A DNA stretch of 64,000 nucleotides from Arcobacter sp. (GCA_002869565.1 PKUJ01000010.1:118882-182881), one strand, 5' to 3'; positions 1 through 9,671 are shown, numbered from the stretch's first letter. Numbers and translations: made by a program. The notes: a model not told the origin generated them from the sequence alone.

Positions 1-1
1 T

Positions 2-616
2 TCTTTATCTACAATCAGTGGAGAAGAAAGACATGGTATTGTTCATAGACTTGATAAAGGAACTAGCGGTGTAATGGTTGTTGCAAAGACAAATGAAGCA
101 CATACCGGACTTGCTAGACAGCTTGAAGATAAATCTATGGGAAGATATTATTTAGCAATAATTGATCTACCATTAAAAGATAATGTTATTATTGAAAAAC
201 CAATAGCGCGTAGTCCAAATAATCGTCTTAAAATGGCAATAGTTGAAAATGGTAAATCTGCAAAGTCTGCATTTTCAAAAATAGAACTTTCAAATAATGA
301 AAAATATGATTTAATTACTTGTAAACTTTTCACAGGAAGAACTCATCAGATAAGAGTTCATCTAGGTTCGATAAATAGGCATATACTTGGTGATAATTTA
401 TATGGATTTAAGGGCGAATTAAATACAATAAATAGATTTTATTTACATGCATATATTTTATACTTAACTCATCCAATTACAAATGAAGAAATGAGTTTTA
501 GTGCAAAGTTAAGTGATGACATGCATGACTTTTTAAAAAATAATTTTAATATGGAGAGTGTAAATGACAAAATTGATGAAAATAGCATCATTAACAGCTT
601 TAATTTTATTAGTTAG
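2..616 (+). CDS. RluD-family pseudouridine synthase, 5' end outside the window
   Basis: Isomerises uridine to pseudouridine in RNA, probably ribosomal. The frame is open from base 2 and encodes the catalytic signature HRLDKGTSG around codons 16-24, where the Asp is the nucleophile. The conserved RTHQIRVHL segment follows, with L-GDNLYG after it. An internal ATG at 74 is not the true start because the catalytic motif lies before it. The N-terminal part (possibly an S4 domain) is missing from the window. The 3' end overlaps the next gene by 53 bases, so the two are probably cotranscribed. The exact target uridine cannot be deduced. Confidence 0.9.
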   Translation, partial: SLSTISGEERHGIVHRLDKGTSGVMVVAKTNEAHTGLARQLEDKSMGRYYLAIIDLPLKDNVIIEKPIARSPNNRLKMAIVENGKSAKSAFSKIELSNNEKYDLITCKLFTGRTHQIRVHLGSINRHILGDNLYGFKGELNTINRFYLHAYILYLTHPITNEEMSFSAKLSDDMHDFLKNNFNMESVNDKIDENSIINSFNFIS

Positions 617-1844
617 TGGATGTACTAACCAAGTAAATTTAACACAACCAAAGGTACCAAAAATAGATGAATCACTTGAAGTAGTTGATTCTACATCAAT
701 AAGATCAATTCCAGATATGAATGCGGTAGCTTTTGAGTGGAGAAAAGTAGATGATCCAAGAGTTATTGGATATCATTTTTATAGAGCAAATATGCAAGAA
801 GAAGGTACTAAGTTAAAATTAATTGATACAATTAAAAATAAGTACACAACACACTACGTAGATGTAGACTTAAAACCAAATACAAAATATGTTTATAAAA
901 TTTCAGCAGCGACAGATGGTGAACAAGAATCAAGAACAACAAATGATTATGTCGTATCTACCCTGCCTAGATTTGAAGGAGTTAGTTTTATTCAAGCCAT
1001 TTCAAATCTTCCAAGACAAATAAAAATTATATGGAGACCTCATTCTAATGAAAGAGTGAAAGCATATAAAATAGAAAGAACTAGCCCAGAATCTACAGAA
1101 TGGGAAAATCTAGATACAATTGAAGGTAGATTACAAGCAGAATATATTGATGAAGACTTAGATGATAATGTAATTTATAATTATAGAGTAACAGCCATAA
1201 CATTTGATAATATTAGCTCAAGTGCAAGTGCTATAGTAAAAGCTCAAACAAAACCTCTTCCTTTAGGAATTTTAGGTCTTAAAGTTACAAATAACTTACC
1301 TAAGAAAATAGCTTTAAGTTGGCAAGCTTCTGATTCATCTGATGTTATTAGATATAATATTTATAGAAGTTCAAATTCTGACAGTTTTTTTAGAAATATA
1401 AAAGCAGTAAATGCTCAAACATTTCAAGTTGAAGATTTTATCAATGAAGATGGAGAAGTATATTTTTATAAAGTAAGTTCTGTTGATAAAGATGGATTAG
1501 AGAGTGATTTAAATATAAATTCCACTATGGGTGCAACTTTAAGCAAATTAAATAAACCAATTATCACTTTAGCACAAATTCAAGGTGAAAGAGCTATTTT
1601 AAATTGGCAACCTGGAGATAATAGAGCAGTATCATATAATGTTTTTAAAACTATTAAAGAAAATTTTTTCAAAAGTAAAACAATTAAATTTGAAGGAATT
1701 ACTAATTTAAGATATGAAGATAAAGATATCATAAGAGGAGTAGAATATAGTTATGCAATTCAATCAGTTGACGAATTTGGAATTGTATCTGCTTTAACTA
1801 ATAAAACAGAACTTGTATTACCAAAACAAAAAGAATTGAATTAA
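564..1844 (+). CDS. flpA: FlpA-like fibronectin type III lipoprotein
   Basis: Predicted surface or outer-membrane lipoprotein of 426 residues. The N-terminus is a short lipoprotein signal with lipobox LVSGC (Cys20). About four fibronectin type III repeats of roughly 95 residues follow, recognisable by recurring W+...D.R...Y.+YR and Y.Y+V.A.D patterns (about 40-135, 136-230, 235-325, 330-420). A GGAGAG ribosome site precedes the ATG at 564. In Campylobacter jejuni the protein at the same place in the same gene order (FlpA) binds host fibronectin. Whether this one is an adhesin or serves the cell envelope together with the ftsEX genes next to it is not known. It lies inside the upstream gene's 3' end, suggesting one operon. 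Confidence 0.8.
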   Translation: MTKLMKIASLTALILLVSGCTNQVNLTQPKVPKIDESLEVVDSTSIRSIPDMNAVAFEWRKVDDPRVIGYHFYRANMQEEGTKLKLIDTIKNKYTTHYVDVDLKPNTKYVYKISAATDGEQESRTTNDYVVSTLPRFEGVSFIQAISNLPRQIKIIWRPHSNERVKAYKIERTSPESTEWENLDTIEGRLQAEYIDEDLDDNVIYNYRVTAITFDNISSSASAIVKAQTKPLPLGILGLKVTNNLPKKIALSWQASDSSDVIRYNIYRSSNSDSFFRNIKAVNAQTFQVEDFINEDGEVYFYKVSSVDKDGLESDLNINSTMGATLSKLNKPIITLAQIQGERAILNWQPGDNRAVSYNVFKTIKENFFKSKTIKFEGITNLRYEDKDIIRGVEYSYAIQSVDEFGIVSALTNKTELVLPKQKELN

Positions 1845-1847
1845 TAT

Positions 1848-3041
1848 ATGCCTCATATAGTTTTTAATAAATATAATAAACAATTAGTAACGCCATCTAA
1901 AAAGGATGATGTTACTTTTAATTTTCAAGCAAAGTCATACAATTTTACTCAGAAAGAAAGAAATACTGAATATAAAATTAGTGTCACAAAAGATAATAAA
2001 GAGTTTTTATTAACCCTAAAAACAAAAGATGAAAACTATCTTTTAAAAGCAGATAAAGTTACAAGAATCACTCCTGTACAGTTGATAAAAGATTCTTTGA
2101 ATAGTTATGTTTCTTCAGTAGAAGGAAATATTATATTCTCAAATACACAAGATTCTTCACTAAAAGTTAAACCTGACCAAGAACACTTAAAAGATATTGA
2201 TTATTTTATAAATGATTTTAAAACTGATAAAGAGATTCAAATAGAGATTGGGTTTGGAAGTGGAAGACATTTACTTCATCAAGCAAAAGAGAACCCAAAT
2301 ATTCAATTTATTGGATTAGAAATTCATACTCCTTCAATAGAACAACTTTTAAAACAGGTTAAAATTCAAGAACTTGATAATATTTTAGTTGTAAATTATG
2401 ATGCAAGATTATTTATGGAATTTATTAATTCAAATAAAGTGGGAAGAATATTTGTACATTTTCCTGTTCCTTGGGATAAAAAACCACATAGAAGAATTTA
2501 CTCAAATGATTTTATAAATGAAGCCTTGAGAGTTTTAAAGCTTGATGGAAATTTAGAATTAAGAACAGATAGTAGAAAATATTTTGAGTATTGTACTGAT
2601 TTGCTTACAAATTTAAATACAGGAAGAATCACTATAGATATAAATAAAGACTTAGCAATATCTAGTAAATATGAAGATAGATGGAAAAAGCAAGGTAAAA
2701 ATATTTATGATGTAGTTCTATCTTGTAATCAAATTGATGAAGATATTAATTTGGATTATGATTTTAGTTTTAATGAAGATATTGAATTTGATGAAATTAT
2801 AAAGACTTTATCTACTAAAGCTATAGTAAAAGATGATTATTTTATTCATGTAGAAGATATTTTTGTAATAGAAAATGAAAAAAACTCAGGATTAATTCAA
2901 ATTACATTTGGAAGTTTTGATAGACCTTTAAGTAAATATATTTTAATTAAAGATAAAAAAGCTAAGTATTTTCAAGACTTACCTCTTCCAACAAGTGCAA
3001 ATATGAAAGCCCATAATAAATTAAAAGAGATGTTAGCATAA
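1848..3041 (+). CDS. trmB: tRNA (guanine-N7-)-methyltransferase
   Basis: Methylates N7 of G46 in the variable loop of tRNA using S-adenosylmethionine. The Rossmann core lies at about 120-275: the SAM-binding stretch EIGFGSGRHLL, then IGLEIH, then the FVHFPVPWDKKPHRRI segment typical of TrmB (usually F.DPWPKK.H.KRR). At 397 residues it is much longer than the usual 220-240, with extra domains of about 115 residues before and about 120 after the core. I recall the Campylobacter enzymes as similarly long. It starts 3 bases after the lipoprotein gene and its stop overlaps the ftsE start (TAATG), implying translational coupling. Confidence 0.92.
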   Translation: MPHIVFNKYNKQLVTPSKKDDVTFNFQAKSYNFTQKERNTEYKISVTKDNKEFLLTLKTKDENYLLKADKVTRITPVQLIKDSLNSYVSSVEGNIIFSNTQDSSLKVKPDQEHLKDIDYFINDFKTDKEIQIEIGFGSGRHLLHQAKENPNIQFIGLEIHTPSIEQLLKQVKIQELDNILVVNYDARLFMEFINSNKVGRIFVHFPVPWDKKPHRRIYSNDFINEALRVLKLDGNLELRTDSRKYFEYCTDLLTNLNTGRITIDINKDLAISSKYEDRWKKQGKNIYDVVLSCNQIDEDINLDYDFSFNEDIEFDEIIKTLSTKAIVKDDYFIHVEDIFVIENEKNSGLIQITFGSFDRPLSKYILIKDKKAKYFQDLPLPTSANMKAHNKLKEMLA

Positions 3042-3703
3042 TGATTAGAGCCAAGAATATATACCTTTCTTATGATGAAAATAAATATATTATCAAAAAA
3101 GGTAATTTTTCAATTAAAGAAAGAGAATTTATATTTATAGGCGGAACAAGTGGTAGTGGAAAATCTACTTTACTAAAATCATTTTATGGAGATATTCCAT
3201 TAAAACATGGGAGTCTAACTATTGCAGGACAAGAAGTTTTTGGAATTAAAGGGAAACCTCTTAGACGTTTAAGAAAAGATATTGGAATTATTTTTCAAGA
3301 TTATAAACTTATAAAAGAGTGGACTATTGAAGAGAACATAATGATTCCTCTTAAAATCAATGGATACTCTCACGATATTTCAAAAGAACAAGCAATTAAA
3401 TTGTTAGCCCATGTAAAACTCTCCCATAGACAAGGTTATTATCCAAATGAACTTAGTGGTGGAGAGCAACAAAGAGTTGCTGTGGCAAGAGCCCTTGCAC
3501 ATAATCCAAAGATAATTATTGCAGATGAACCTACTGGAAATCTAGATGATTACTCAGCTGATGTTGTATGGAATTTACTTAAAGGGGCAAATGAACAATT
3601 AGGAATTACTGTTGTAGTTGTAACTCATAGAGTACCAAAAAACTTCGGTATTAGATTTAGACAATTATCAATTGAAGATGGAATAATTTATGAAGTTTCT
3701 TAA
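3041..3703 (+). CDS. ftsE: Cell-division ABC transporter ATPase FtsE
   Basis: ATPase subunit of the FtsEX complex, which sits at the division septum and turns on murein-hydrolase activators in the periplasm. The sequence has Walker [11 protein letters not shown] (about 34-43), a Q-loop in FQDYKL, signature LSGGEQQR and Walker [13 protein letters not shown], followed by a switch His in VVTHR. Length (220) is normal. It overlaps trmB by one base and ftsX by 14 bases. Confidence 0.95.
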   Translation: MIRAKNIYLSYDENKYIIKKGNFSIKEREFIFIGGTSGSGKSTLLKSFYGDIPLKHGSLTIAGQEVFGIKGKPLRRLRKDIGIIFQDYKLIKEWTIEENIMIPLKINGYSHDISKEQAIKLLAHVKLSHRQGYYPNELSGGEQQRVAVARALAHNPKIIIADEPTGNLDDYSADVVWNLLKGANEQLGITVVVVTHRVPKNFGIRFRQLSIEDGIIYEVS

Positions 3704-4508
3704 AAATACTTTTGAATTTGTTGTTCCATTAACTGCAATGTTGCTCTCTTTTATAATTTATCTTTTTGCAACAAATATTCTGCATAACTATAAAATTACT
3801 ATTGCGAGCGATTACTCTATTGTAATAATTACAAATACGCCTCTTATAAAAGAAGATATTACACAACTTGCAGATATTAGAGTTGAAAGAATAATAACTT
3901 TAGAAAAAGACAAAATTATTACAAATATAAAATCTAACTTATCATCATCATCTATTGATTTACTAAAAAGAAAACTTCCGCATTTTTATAAGATAAAACT
4001 TGAAGTTTTTCCAACAACATCAGAGCTTGAAACCATAAAAAATCAGTTATATGAAAATAAAAATATACGAAAAGTAGAAATCTTCTCTAAAAATCACAAT
4101 AGTATTTATTTACTATTATTATTGCTAAGTCAAATAAGTTTTATACTCTTTACAATTATTACTGTTTTTGCAATTATTATGATTTCAAAACAGATAAGAA
4201 TTTTGTTTTTTGAACATCATGAAAAAATTACAATTTTAAAACTTCATGGTGCTTCAATATTATATAGCTCATCAACTATTTTAAAATATGCAATTTTTAG
4301 TTCTTTAATATCATTTTTACTTGTATCTGGAATTTTTATTTATTTAATTGAAAATATTGGTATTTTATTACCAAGTGATTTAGAAGATATTGTTGTTGTG
4401 AGTTTAACAGTGCAAAACTCCTTAATAAAAGTATTTTTACTCTCCTTTGGTATTTCAATACTAACAATACTTGGGGTATTAATCAAATACAAAATGAAAC
4501 ATGACTAA
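3690..4508 (+). CDS. ftsX: Cell-division permease-like protein FtsX
   Basis: Membrane partner of FtsE. The 272-residue protein has a first transmembrane helix at about 10-32, a periplasmic loop of about 100 residues that in other bacteria binds the amidase activator, and three further hydrophobic segments (about 140-170, 195-225, 240-265). This is the standard FtsX topology. It overlaps ftsE upstream and the EnvC-like gene downstream by 8 bases, so the three products are likely made in step. Sequence divergence is high, as usual for the family; assignment rests on topology plus position. Confidence 0.9.
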   Translation: MKFLKNTFEFVVPLTAMLLSFIIYLFATNILHNYKITIASDYSIVIITNTPLIKEDITQLADIRVERIITLEKDKIITNIKSNLSSSSIDLLKRKLPHFYKIKLEVFPTTSELETIKNQLYENKNIRKVEIFSKNHNSIYLLLLLLSQISFILFTIITVFAIIMISKQIRILFFEHHEKITILKLHGASILYSSSTILKYAIFSSLISFLLVSGIFIYLIENIGILLPSDLEDIVVVSLTVQNSLIKVFLLSFGISILTILGVLIKYKMKHD

Positions 4509-5832
4509 ATATTTATTTTTAATTTTTTTAATTTTTTTATTTGCAAATGCCTCGACTAAGAATATTGATAAAAAAATAAAAAACAATCAACAAATACTTA
4601 AAATAAATGAATCTGTTAAAAAGAAAACTGATTGGCAAGTCAAAATTCTTGCAAAACAAATTTCAAATCAAAATAAAGAATTAACTAATTTAGAAAAAAA
4701 TATTAAAATTGTTAATGTAGATATAAATGAACATGAAGTTCAATTAAGAGAAGCTAGATTAGCTTTAAATTCTCTCCAGAAAAACTCTAAAACTTTAATA
4801 AAAGAAAAAAGAGAGAATGAAGAACAGATTGTTAAAATTATTATTGAAGATTTTTCTTCATCAATTGCATTAAAACTTGCAAGTGAAAGTACCCTTAAAG
4901 AGTTAATTGATTCAGAAATATATACAATTCTTTCTCAAGGTTCAAAAGATGAAATTCTAAAACTTAATAATAGTTATGAACTAATAACACAAAACAAAAG
5001 AGAAAATCAAAATAAAATAAAAAACATAAGTGCTTATATTGAAAAAAGAAAAGAAAAGAAAAAGATTTTAAATAGTTTAAAAGCTAAATATTCAAACTCT
5101 TTAGCATCATTAGAAAGAAAACATAAAGATTATCAAGAAGAATTAAAAAACACAATAAAAAAACAAAACTCTTTAAAAGATTTACTTGGTAAATTAAATA
5201 TTCTAAAAAAAGAAGAATTAGAAAAAGAAAAAGAGAGACGAATAGCTAGAGCTAAAAAATTAGAACGTAAAAAGAGACTTGAGGCAGCCAAAAAGAATAG
5301 AAGAAAAAAGGGTAAAGGTACTGCCGATACTGTTGAAGATAACTATGCTGTTGATGATACAAGAAATAATAAGTATGCTAACAATATTGATGTAGATGTT
5401 AGAATGATAGGTTCTTCAACATCTGGAATTAAAATATCCAGATATAAGGGCAAGAAAACTATTTCACCTCTTGATTCATTTAAAGTAGTAAAAAAATTCG
5501 GTACATATTATGATCCTGTTTATAAAATCGAACTTTTTAATGAATCTATGGTATTAAAAACAAATAAGCCTCAAGCAAAAGTAAAATCAATTTTTAGAGG
5601 TAAAATTGTATATGCAAAAAAAGATGCAGGGATGCTTGAAAATGTTGTAATTATTCAACATCCAAATGGACTACATACTGTATATTCTCACTTAGACCAA
5701 ATTTCTCCATCTTTAAAAGTTGGACGTTGGATTAAGAAAGGTTATGTTGTAGGAAGAGTTAATGATACTCTAACATTTCAAGCTACAAAAGACGAAATGC
5801 ATGTAAATCCGAAAGATCTTTTTAGAATATAA
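4501..5832 (+). CDS. EnvC-like coiled-coil protein with degenerate LytM (M23) domain
   Basis: Likely periplasmic activator of peptidoglycan amidases controlled by FtsEX. A signal peptide (about 1-18) precedes long coiled coils (about 22-235) and a highly basic KKEELEKEKERR-type stretch (about 235-272). A C-terminal LytM-fold domain follows (about 320-443). In active M23 enzymes zinc is held by HxxxD and HxH. Here the first site reads NESMVL where HxGIDI is expected (about 346-351), and the second reads TLTFQA where HLHFEI is expected (about 423). All four ligands are therefore replaced, while the YSHL histidine near 395 remains. Loss of metal ligands is the known hallmark of EnvC-type regulators. 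Position directly after ftsX supports this. Confidence 0.85.
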   Translation: MTKYLFLIFLIFLFANASTKNIDKKIKNNQQILKINESVKKKTDWQVKILAKQISNQNKELTNLEKNIKIVNVDINEHEVQLREARLALNSLQKNSKTLIKEKRENEEQIVKIIIEDFSSSIALKLASESTLKELIDSEIYTILSQGSKDEILKLNNSYELITQNKRENQNKIKNISAYIEKRKEKKKILNSLKAKYSNSLASLERKHKDYQEELKNTIKKQNSLKDLLGKLNILKKEELEKEKERRIARAKKLERKKRLEAAKKNRRKKGKGTADTVEDNYAVDDTRNNKYANNIDVDVRMIGSSTSGIKISRYKGKKTISPLDSFKVVKKFGTYYDPVYKIELFNESMVLKTNKPQAKVKSIFRGKIVYAKKDAGMLENVVIIQHPNGLHTVYSHLDQISPSLKVGRWIKKGYVVGRVNDTLTFQATKDEMHVNPKDLFRI

Positions 5833-5844
5833 TTCTAATAAAAT

Positions 5845-6654
5845 ATGAAAATAAGCGTAATAATCCCCACATATAATAGAGCGAATTTTTTATTATCTGC
5901 AATAAATAGTATTAAATCACAAACCTATAGAATTGATGAAATAATTGTTGTTGATGATGGTTCCTCAGATAATACAAAAGAAGTTTTAAAAAATCAGAAT
6001 ATTAAATATATATTTCAAGAAAACAAAGGTGTTTCAAGTGCTAGAAACAGGGGAATAAAAGAATCCAAAAATGATTGGATAGCTTTTTTAGATTCTGATG
6101 ATATTTGGGAAAAAGAAAAAATTGAAAAACATATAAATATTCATAAAACTAATCAAAATATTTTTTGTTCTTATACAGATGAAACTTGGAATAGAAATGG
6201 GAAAACTATAAAATTAAAGCCTTATCAAGAAAAAGAAGAACCAACTTTCTTAAACTCTTTAAGACTTTGTAAAATTGGTGTTTCTACTTTTTTTTGTCAT
6301 AAAAATATTTTTGAAAAAGTTGGATACTTTGATGAAGAACTGTTAGTCTGCGAAGATTATGATTTATGGCTTAGGATATTAAAAGATTATGAAATAAAAT
6401 ATATAAATGAAAAACTGACACTAAAAAAAGCAGGTCATAAAAATCAACTCTCTTTTGAAACTAAACTAATTGATACCTATAGAATAAAATCCCTAGAAAA
6501 ACATCTAAACTCTAAATATAAAAAAGAAGTTCTAAATGAGCTAATATACAAAATGGAAATAGTATTATCAGGAGCAAAAAAACATGGAAATACTATATTA
6601 GAAAAACAATATACTGAAAAACTAAATAGTATAAAATTAAGTCTCATAAAATGA
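5845..6654 (+). CDS. Family 2 glycosyltransferase
   Basis: Predicted cytoplasmic GT-A fold sugar transferase of 269 residues. The start ISVIIPTYNRANFL and VVDDGSSDNT are the nucleotide-binding half of GT2 enzymes. The metal-binding D-x-D appears in FLDSDDIWEK (about 87-96), and the CEDYDLWLRI segment near 170 matches the ED.DLWLR acceptor-side motif of the family. It follows the EnvC-like gene by 12 bases without a visible strong ribosome site and overlaps the FkbM gene by 4 bases (ATGA). Donor and acceptor cannot be predicted; a surface glycan role is likely from its partner gene. Confidence 0.88.
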   Translation: MKISVIIPTYNRANFLLSAINSIKSQTYRIDEIIVVDDGSSDNTKEVLKNQNIKYIFQENKGVSSARNRGIKESKNDWIAFLDSDDIWEKEKIEKHINIHKTNQNIFCSYTDETWNRNGKTIKLKPYQEKEEPTFLNSLRLCKIGVSTFFCHKNIFEKVGYFDEELLVCEDYDLWLRILKDYEIKYINEKLTLKKAGHKNQLSFETKLIDTYRIKSLEKHLNSKYKKEVLNELIYKMEIVLSGAKKHGNTILEKQYTEKLNSIKLSLIK

Positions 6655-7721
6655 ATTTAGCTAGTTTTGATTATATCAATGAAAAAGATAAAGAGTTAAC
6701 AGAACTTTTTATCAATTCAAAAAATATAAAAAAATATATCCTTGGTATAAATAAACTCACAAAAAGTGTTTTAAAATTCGTCGAAGTAGATGGAATTATT
6801 GATGATTTTACAAGAGTTCAATCATCAAGAAAAAAAGAAATTCTTAAAATAGAAGATGTGCCAAAGAATTCAATTATTCTTTGTGCAGTTATAGGAAGTC
6901 CACTTGAAGTAAAAACAAAACTTGACAAATTAGGATATAAACATTTTAATTATTTGGCATTTATTCGTTATACAGATTTTGATTTAGTTCACCCTCCTTT
7001 TATCATGGATTTTAAGAATGACTTTTTAAAAAATGAAGAAAAATATCAAAAAACATATGATCTTTTAGAAGATGATAAATCAAAAGAAATTTTTACAAAA
7101 ATATTAAACTTTAAAATGACATTTGATTTAAATTTTATGGAAGGGTTTACAAATAATCATGAAGAGCAATACTTTGATAAAGATATAATACCCTCTATAA
7201 AAAATATCAGCTTTGTAGATGGAGGTTCATATGTGGGAGATACCTTACCTACAATTATTAAAAACTTTCCAGATTACAAAAAAATATATTGTATTGAACC
7301 AAATAATTTGCATATAAATATTGCAAAAAGAAATTTTCCAAATCAAAGAGATATAGAGTTTATAAACACAGGACTAGGAAATAAAAAACAATTCTCTAAA
7401 TCAAATAATAAAAAAGATCAAAACAATTGTGAACATGATTTTCAAGCTTTAAACATAGATACAATTGACAATTTAATAAAAGAGAGAGTTGATTTTATAA
7501 AATTGGATATTGAAGGTGCAGAACAAGATACTATAGAAGGAGCACAAAATACAATTAACAAATATCATCCTATATTAGCAATTTGTATTTATCATAAAGC
7601 AGAAGATTGGTATAAAATTCCTGAAAAAGTTTTAGAGATAAATAGTAATTATAAATTATATCTAAGACATTATATGGAAGGTATATACGAAACTGTTATT
7701 TATTTTATTCCCAAACGATAA
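6651..7721 (+). CDS. FkbM-family methyltransferase
   Basis: Putative SAM-dependent O-methyltransferase of 356 residues. The C-terminal half (about 180-350) carries the FkbM pattern: FVDGGSYVGDT (SAM motif I), YCIEPN, then DFIKLDIEGAEQDTIEGA, which is the family signature around the catalytic acidic cluster. The N-terminal 150 residues contain a Rossmann-like nucleotide-sugar fragment (VDGIIDDF...) as often seen in FkbM enzymes of surface-glycan clusters. It is coupled to the glycosyltransferase by a 4-base overlap. Likely modifies a sugar on lipopolysaccharide, capsule or glycoprotein; the substrate is unknown. Confidence 0.85.
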   Translation: MNLASFDYINEKDKELTELFINSKNIKKYILGINKLTKSVLKFVEVDGIIDDFTRVQSSRKKEILKIEDVPKNSIILCAVIGSPLEVKTKLDKLGYKHFNYLAFIRYTDFDLVHPPFIMDFKNDFLKNEEKYQKTYDLLEDDKSKEIFTKILNFKMTFDLNFMEGFTNNHEEQYFDKDIIPSIKNISFVDGGSYVGDTLPTIIKNFPDYKKIYCIEPNNLHINIAKRNFPNQRDIEFINTGLGNKKQFSKSNNKKDQNNCEHDFQALNIDTIDNLIKERVDFIKLDIEGAEQDTIEGAQNTINKYHPILAICIYHKAEDWYKIPEKVLEINSNYKLYLRHYMEGIYETVIYFIPKR

Positions 7722-7729
7722 TCTTAAAA

Positions 7730-7751
7730 AATAAAAAAGTAATTTTTTATT
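7730..7751 (+). terminator. AT-only hairpin after the fkbM gene
   Basis: AATAAAAAA and TTTTTTATT form a perfect 9-bp stem around loop GTAA, 9 bases after the methyltransferase stop codon. The stem has no GC pairs, so it is weak as a rho-independent terminator, but its position between two transcription units fits. Confidence 0.35.
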
Positions 7752-7823
7752 CAATAACAATTTCTCATGACAAAATTAAGCTTTAATACTATAGAATAAT
7801 CGGTTATGAAGAAGGGACTTTAA

Positions 7824-9671
7824 ATGAAAAAAAATGTTATTATTTTTAATTCAATTATTTTAATTGTTTTAATATCCTTAACTATCACAATATTAAGTTT
7901 ATATAATTTAAGAACTGCTGGAATAAAATCAGCAATACATAATGCAGAATCAATCTCAGAAGTAGTAAAAAGTGGATTAACAAGTCATATGATTAATGAT
8001 AATATGAATCAAGTAAAAACTTTTATGAATAGTGTTGCAGATATTAAAAACATAGAAAAGCTATGGCTAGTAAGAAGTCCACTAATAAATGAACAATTTG
8101 GAAATAAAAATAGAAATATAGCCCGAGATAATTTAGATAAACAAGTATTAAATACTGGAAAAATGGCTTATGAAGTTGATGAAAGTATTACAAAAACTTC
8201 AGTTAGAGTAACAATCCCATACAACGCTGTTGCAGACAAAGGAATTGATTGTTTAAAATGTCATGTAGTTAAACAAGGTTCGACATTAGGTGCTGTCTCT
8301 TTAATTTTGGATATAAGTGTAATAAAAGAAATTGGAATAAAATCTTTATATATAATATCATTTTTGATACTTATAACTGTAATAGGATTTCTTCTTTTTA
8401 GTAAAAAAATTTTAACTCCTTATTTTTCTCTATATAATAATTTTAGAATCAATATGAGAGATGCTTCAAAAGGAAACTACAAAGAAATCATCCCTTCTTC
8501 TTTGATATCAAAGGAAATGCGAGATATTACAGATGATTATAATAAGCTTATGGTTGTATTTAAAGAAACAGTAGAAGATATCGAAAAAAAACTACAAGGG
8601 TTTGTTGGTCATAAAGTTTCAAATAATAAACATAATCCTTTAACTGAATCAAAAGATATTATTACTAACCTTTCAGACCTTTACCAATTTAAAAAACAAG
8701 TAGAATTAGATAATACAAAAGAAGAAATATATGCAAGAATTTCACAAATATTTTTAAATAAATTTAATATAAAAAAATTCTCATTTATAGAAATTGATTC
8801 TCTTAACCAAAAATCTCAAAAAGTGCAAGAAGTTGGTAGCTCATTTCATTGTAATAAAATTATGGAAGAAAGTCCAGAAGAATGTAGAGCTTTTAGAACA
8901 AAGCATGATGTCGTCTCGATTGATTTTCATAACTCCTGTCCTTATTTTGAGAATAAAGAAAAATCTTATTATTGTATAAATATCGATATTACTAAAAACT
9001 TACAATTAATTATTAATTTTGTTTGTGATTCAAATGAAGAATTAGAATTGTTAAAAGATAAAATTATTTTTATAAAAAGTTATCTTGCTGAAGCAGCACC
9101 TTCTTTAGAAGTAAAACTATTAATGGATGCATTAAAAGATTCGGCATTTAGAGATGGATTAACAGGACTTTATAATAGAAAATTCTTTGAAGAAAATTCT
9201 AAAAAACTTATTCCTCAAGTTCTTAGAGAAGAGATTAATATTGGTGTTTTAATGCTTGATATGGATCACTTTAAAGCAGTTAATGACGAATATGGTCACG
9301 ATATTGGAGATAAGGTTCTAAAAGAGTTATCTCGCATATTAACTGATACTGTTAGAGAATCTGATGTTGTAATAAGATATGGTGGAGAAGAATTTGTTAT
9401 ACTTTTAGTTGGAGTAAAAACAGAAGAAGATGCATTAGCCGTAGCTAATAAGATTGGTAAAAGAGTTAGAGAAAATGAAATAGATGTATATGCTGGAAAC
9501 AAACTTAAAAAAACAGTTAGTTTAGGTTTATCAATGTTTCCACAAGATTCAACTTCATTTGATTCTGTAGTTAAAAATGCAGACATTGCACTTTACGAAG
9601 CTAAAAATAGTGGGAGAGATAAAGTTGTTAGATTTACGGAAGAACAAGTTTCAAGTGTTGATTTATTCTAA
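7824..9671 (+). CDS. Sensor diguanylate cyclase with periplasmic CxxCH motif
   Basis: Makes cyclic di-GMP. Layout over 615 residues: transmembrane helix (about 5-27), periplasmic sensor (28-170), second helix (171-192), HAMP-like linker (193-255), a GAF-like cytoplasmic region rich in Cys (about 295-440), then a GGDEF domain (about 450-608). The active site reads GGEEF (about 519) and the inhibitory RxxD site is present five residues before it (RESD). The periplasmic domain contains CLKCH (Cys143, Cys146, His147) in a G-DCLKCH-----G-LGAVSL context, as in c-type haem sensor domains. A ribosome site (AGAAGGGA) precedes the ATG. The gene stands alone between two hairpins. Confidence 0.9.
   Translation: MKKNVIIFNSIILIVLISLTITILSLYNLRTAGIKSAIHNAESISEVVKSGLTSHMINDNMNQVKTFMNSVADIKNIEKLWLVRSPLINEQFGNKNRNIARDNLDKQVLNTGKMAYEVDESITKTSVRVTIPYNAVADKGIDCLKCHVVKQGSTLGAVSLILDISVIKEIGIKSLYIISFLILITVIGFLLFSKKILTPYFSLYNNFRINMRDASKGNYKEIIPSSLISKEMRDITDDYNKLMVVFKETVEDIEKKLQGFVGHKVSNNKHNPLTESKDIITNLSDLYQFKKQVELDNTKEEIYARISQIFLNKFNIKKFSFIEIDSLNQKSQKVQEVGSSFHCNKIMEESPEECRAFRTKHDVVSIDFHNSCPYFENKEKSYYCINIDITKNLQLIINFVCDSNEELELLKDKIIFIKSYLAEAAPSLEVKLLMDALKDSAFRDGLTGLYNRKFFEENSKKLIPQVLREEINIGVLMLDMDHFKAVNDEYGHDIGDKVLKELSRILTDTVRESDVVIRYGGEEFVILLVGVKTEEDALAVANKIGKRVRENEIDVYAGNKLKKTVSLGLSMFPQDSTSFDSVVKNADIALYEAKNSGRDKVVRFTEEQVSSVDLF

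Noticed and set aside
9296..9586. 96-codon minus-strand ORF within the diguanylate cyclase
   Set aside because: Antisense of the conserved GGDEF domain, which is clearly the coding strand.
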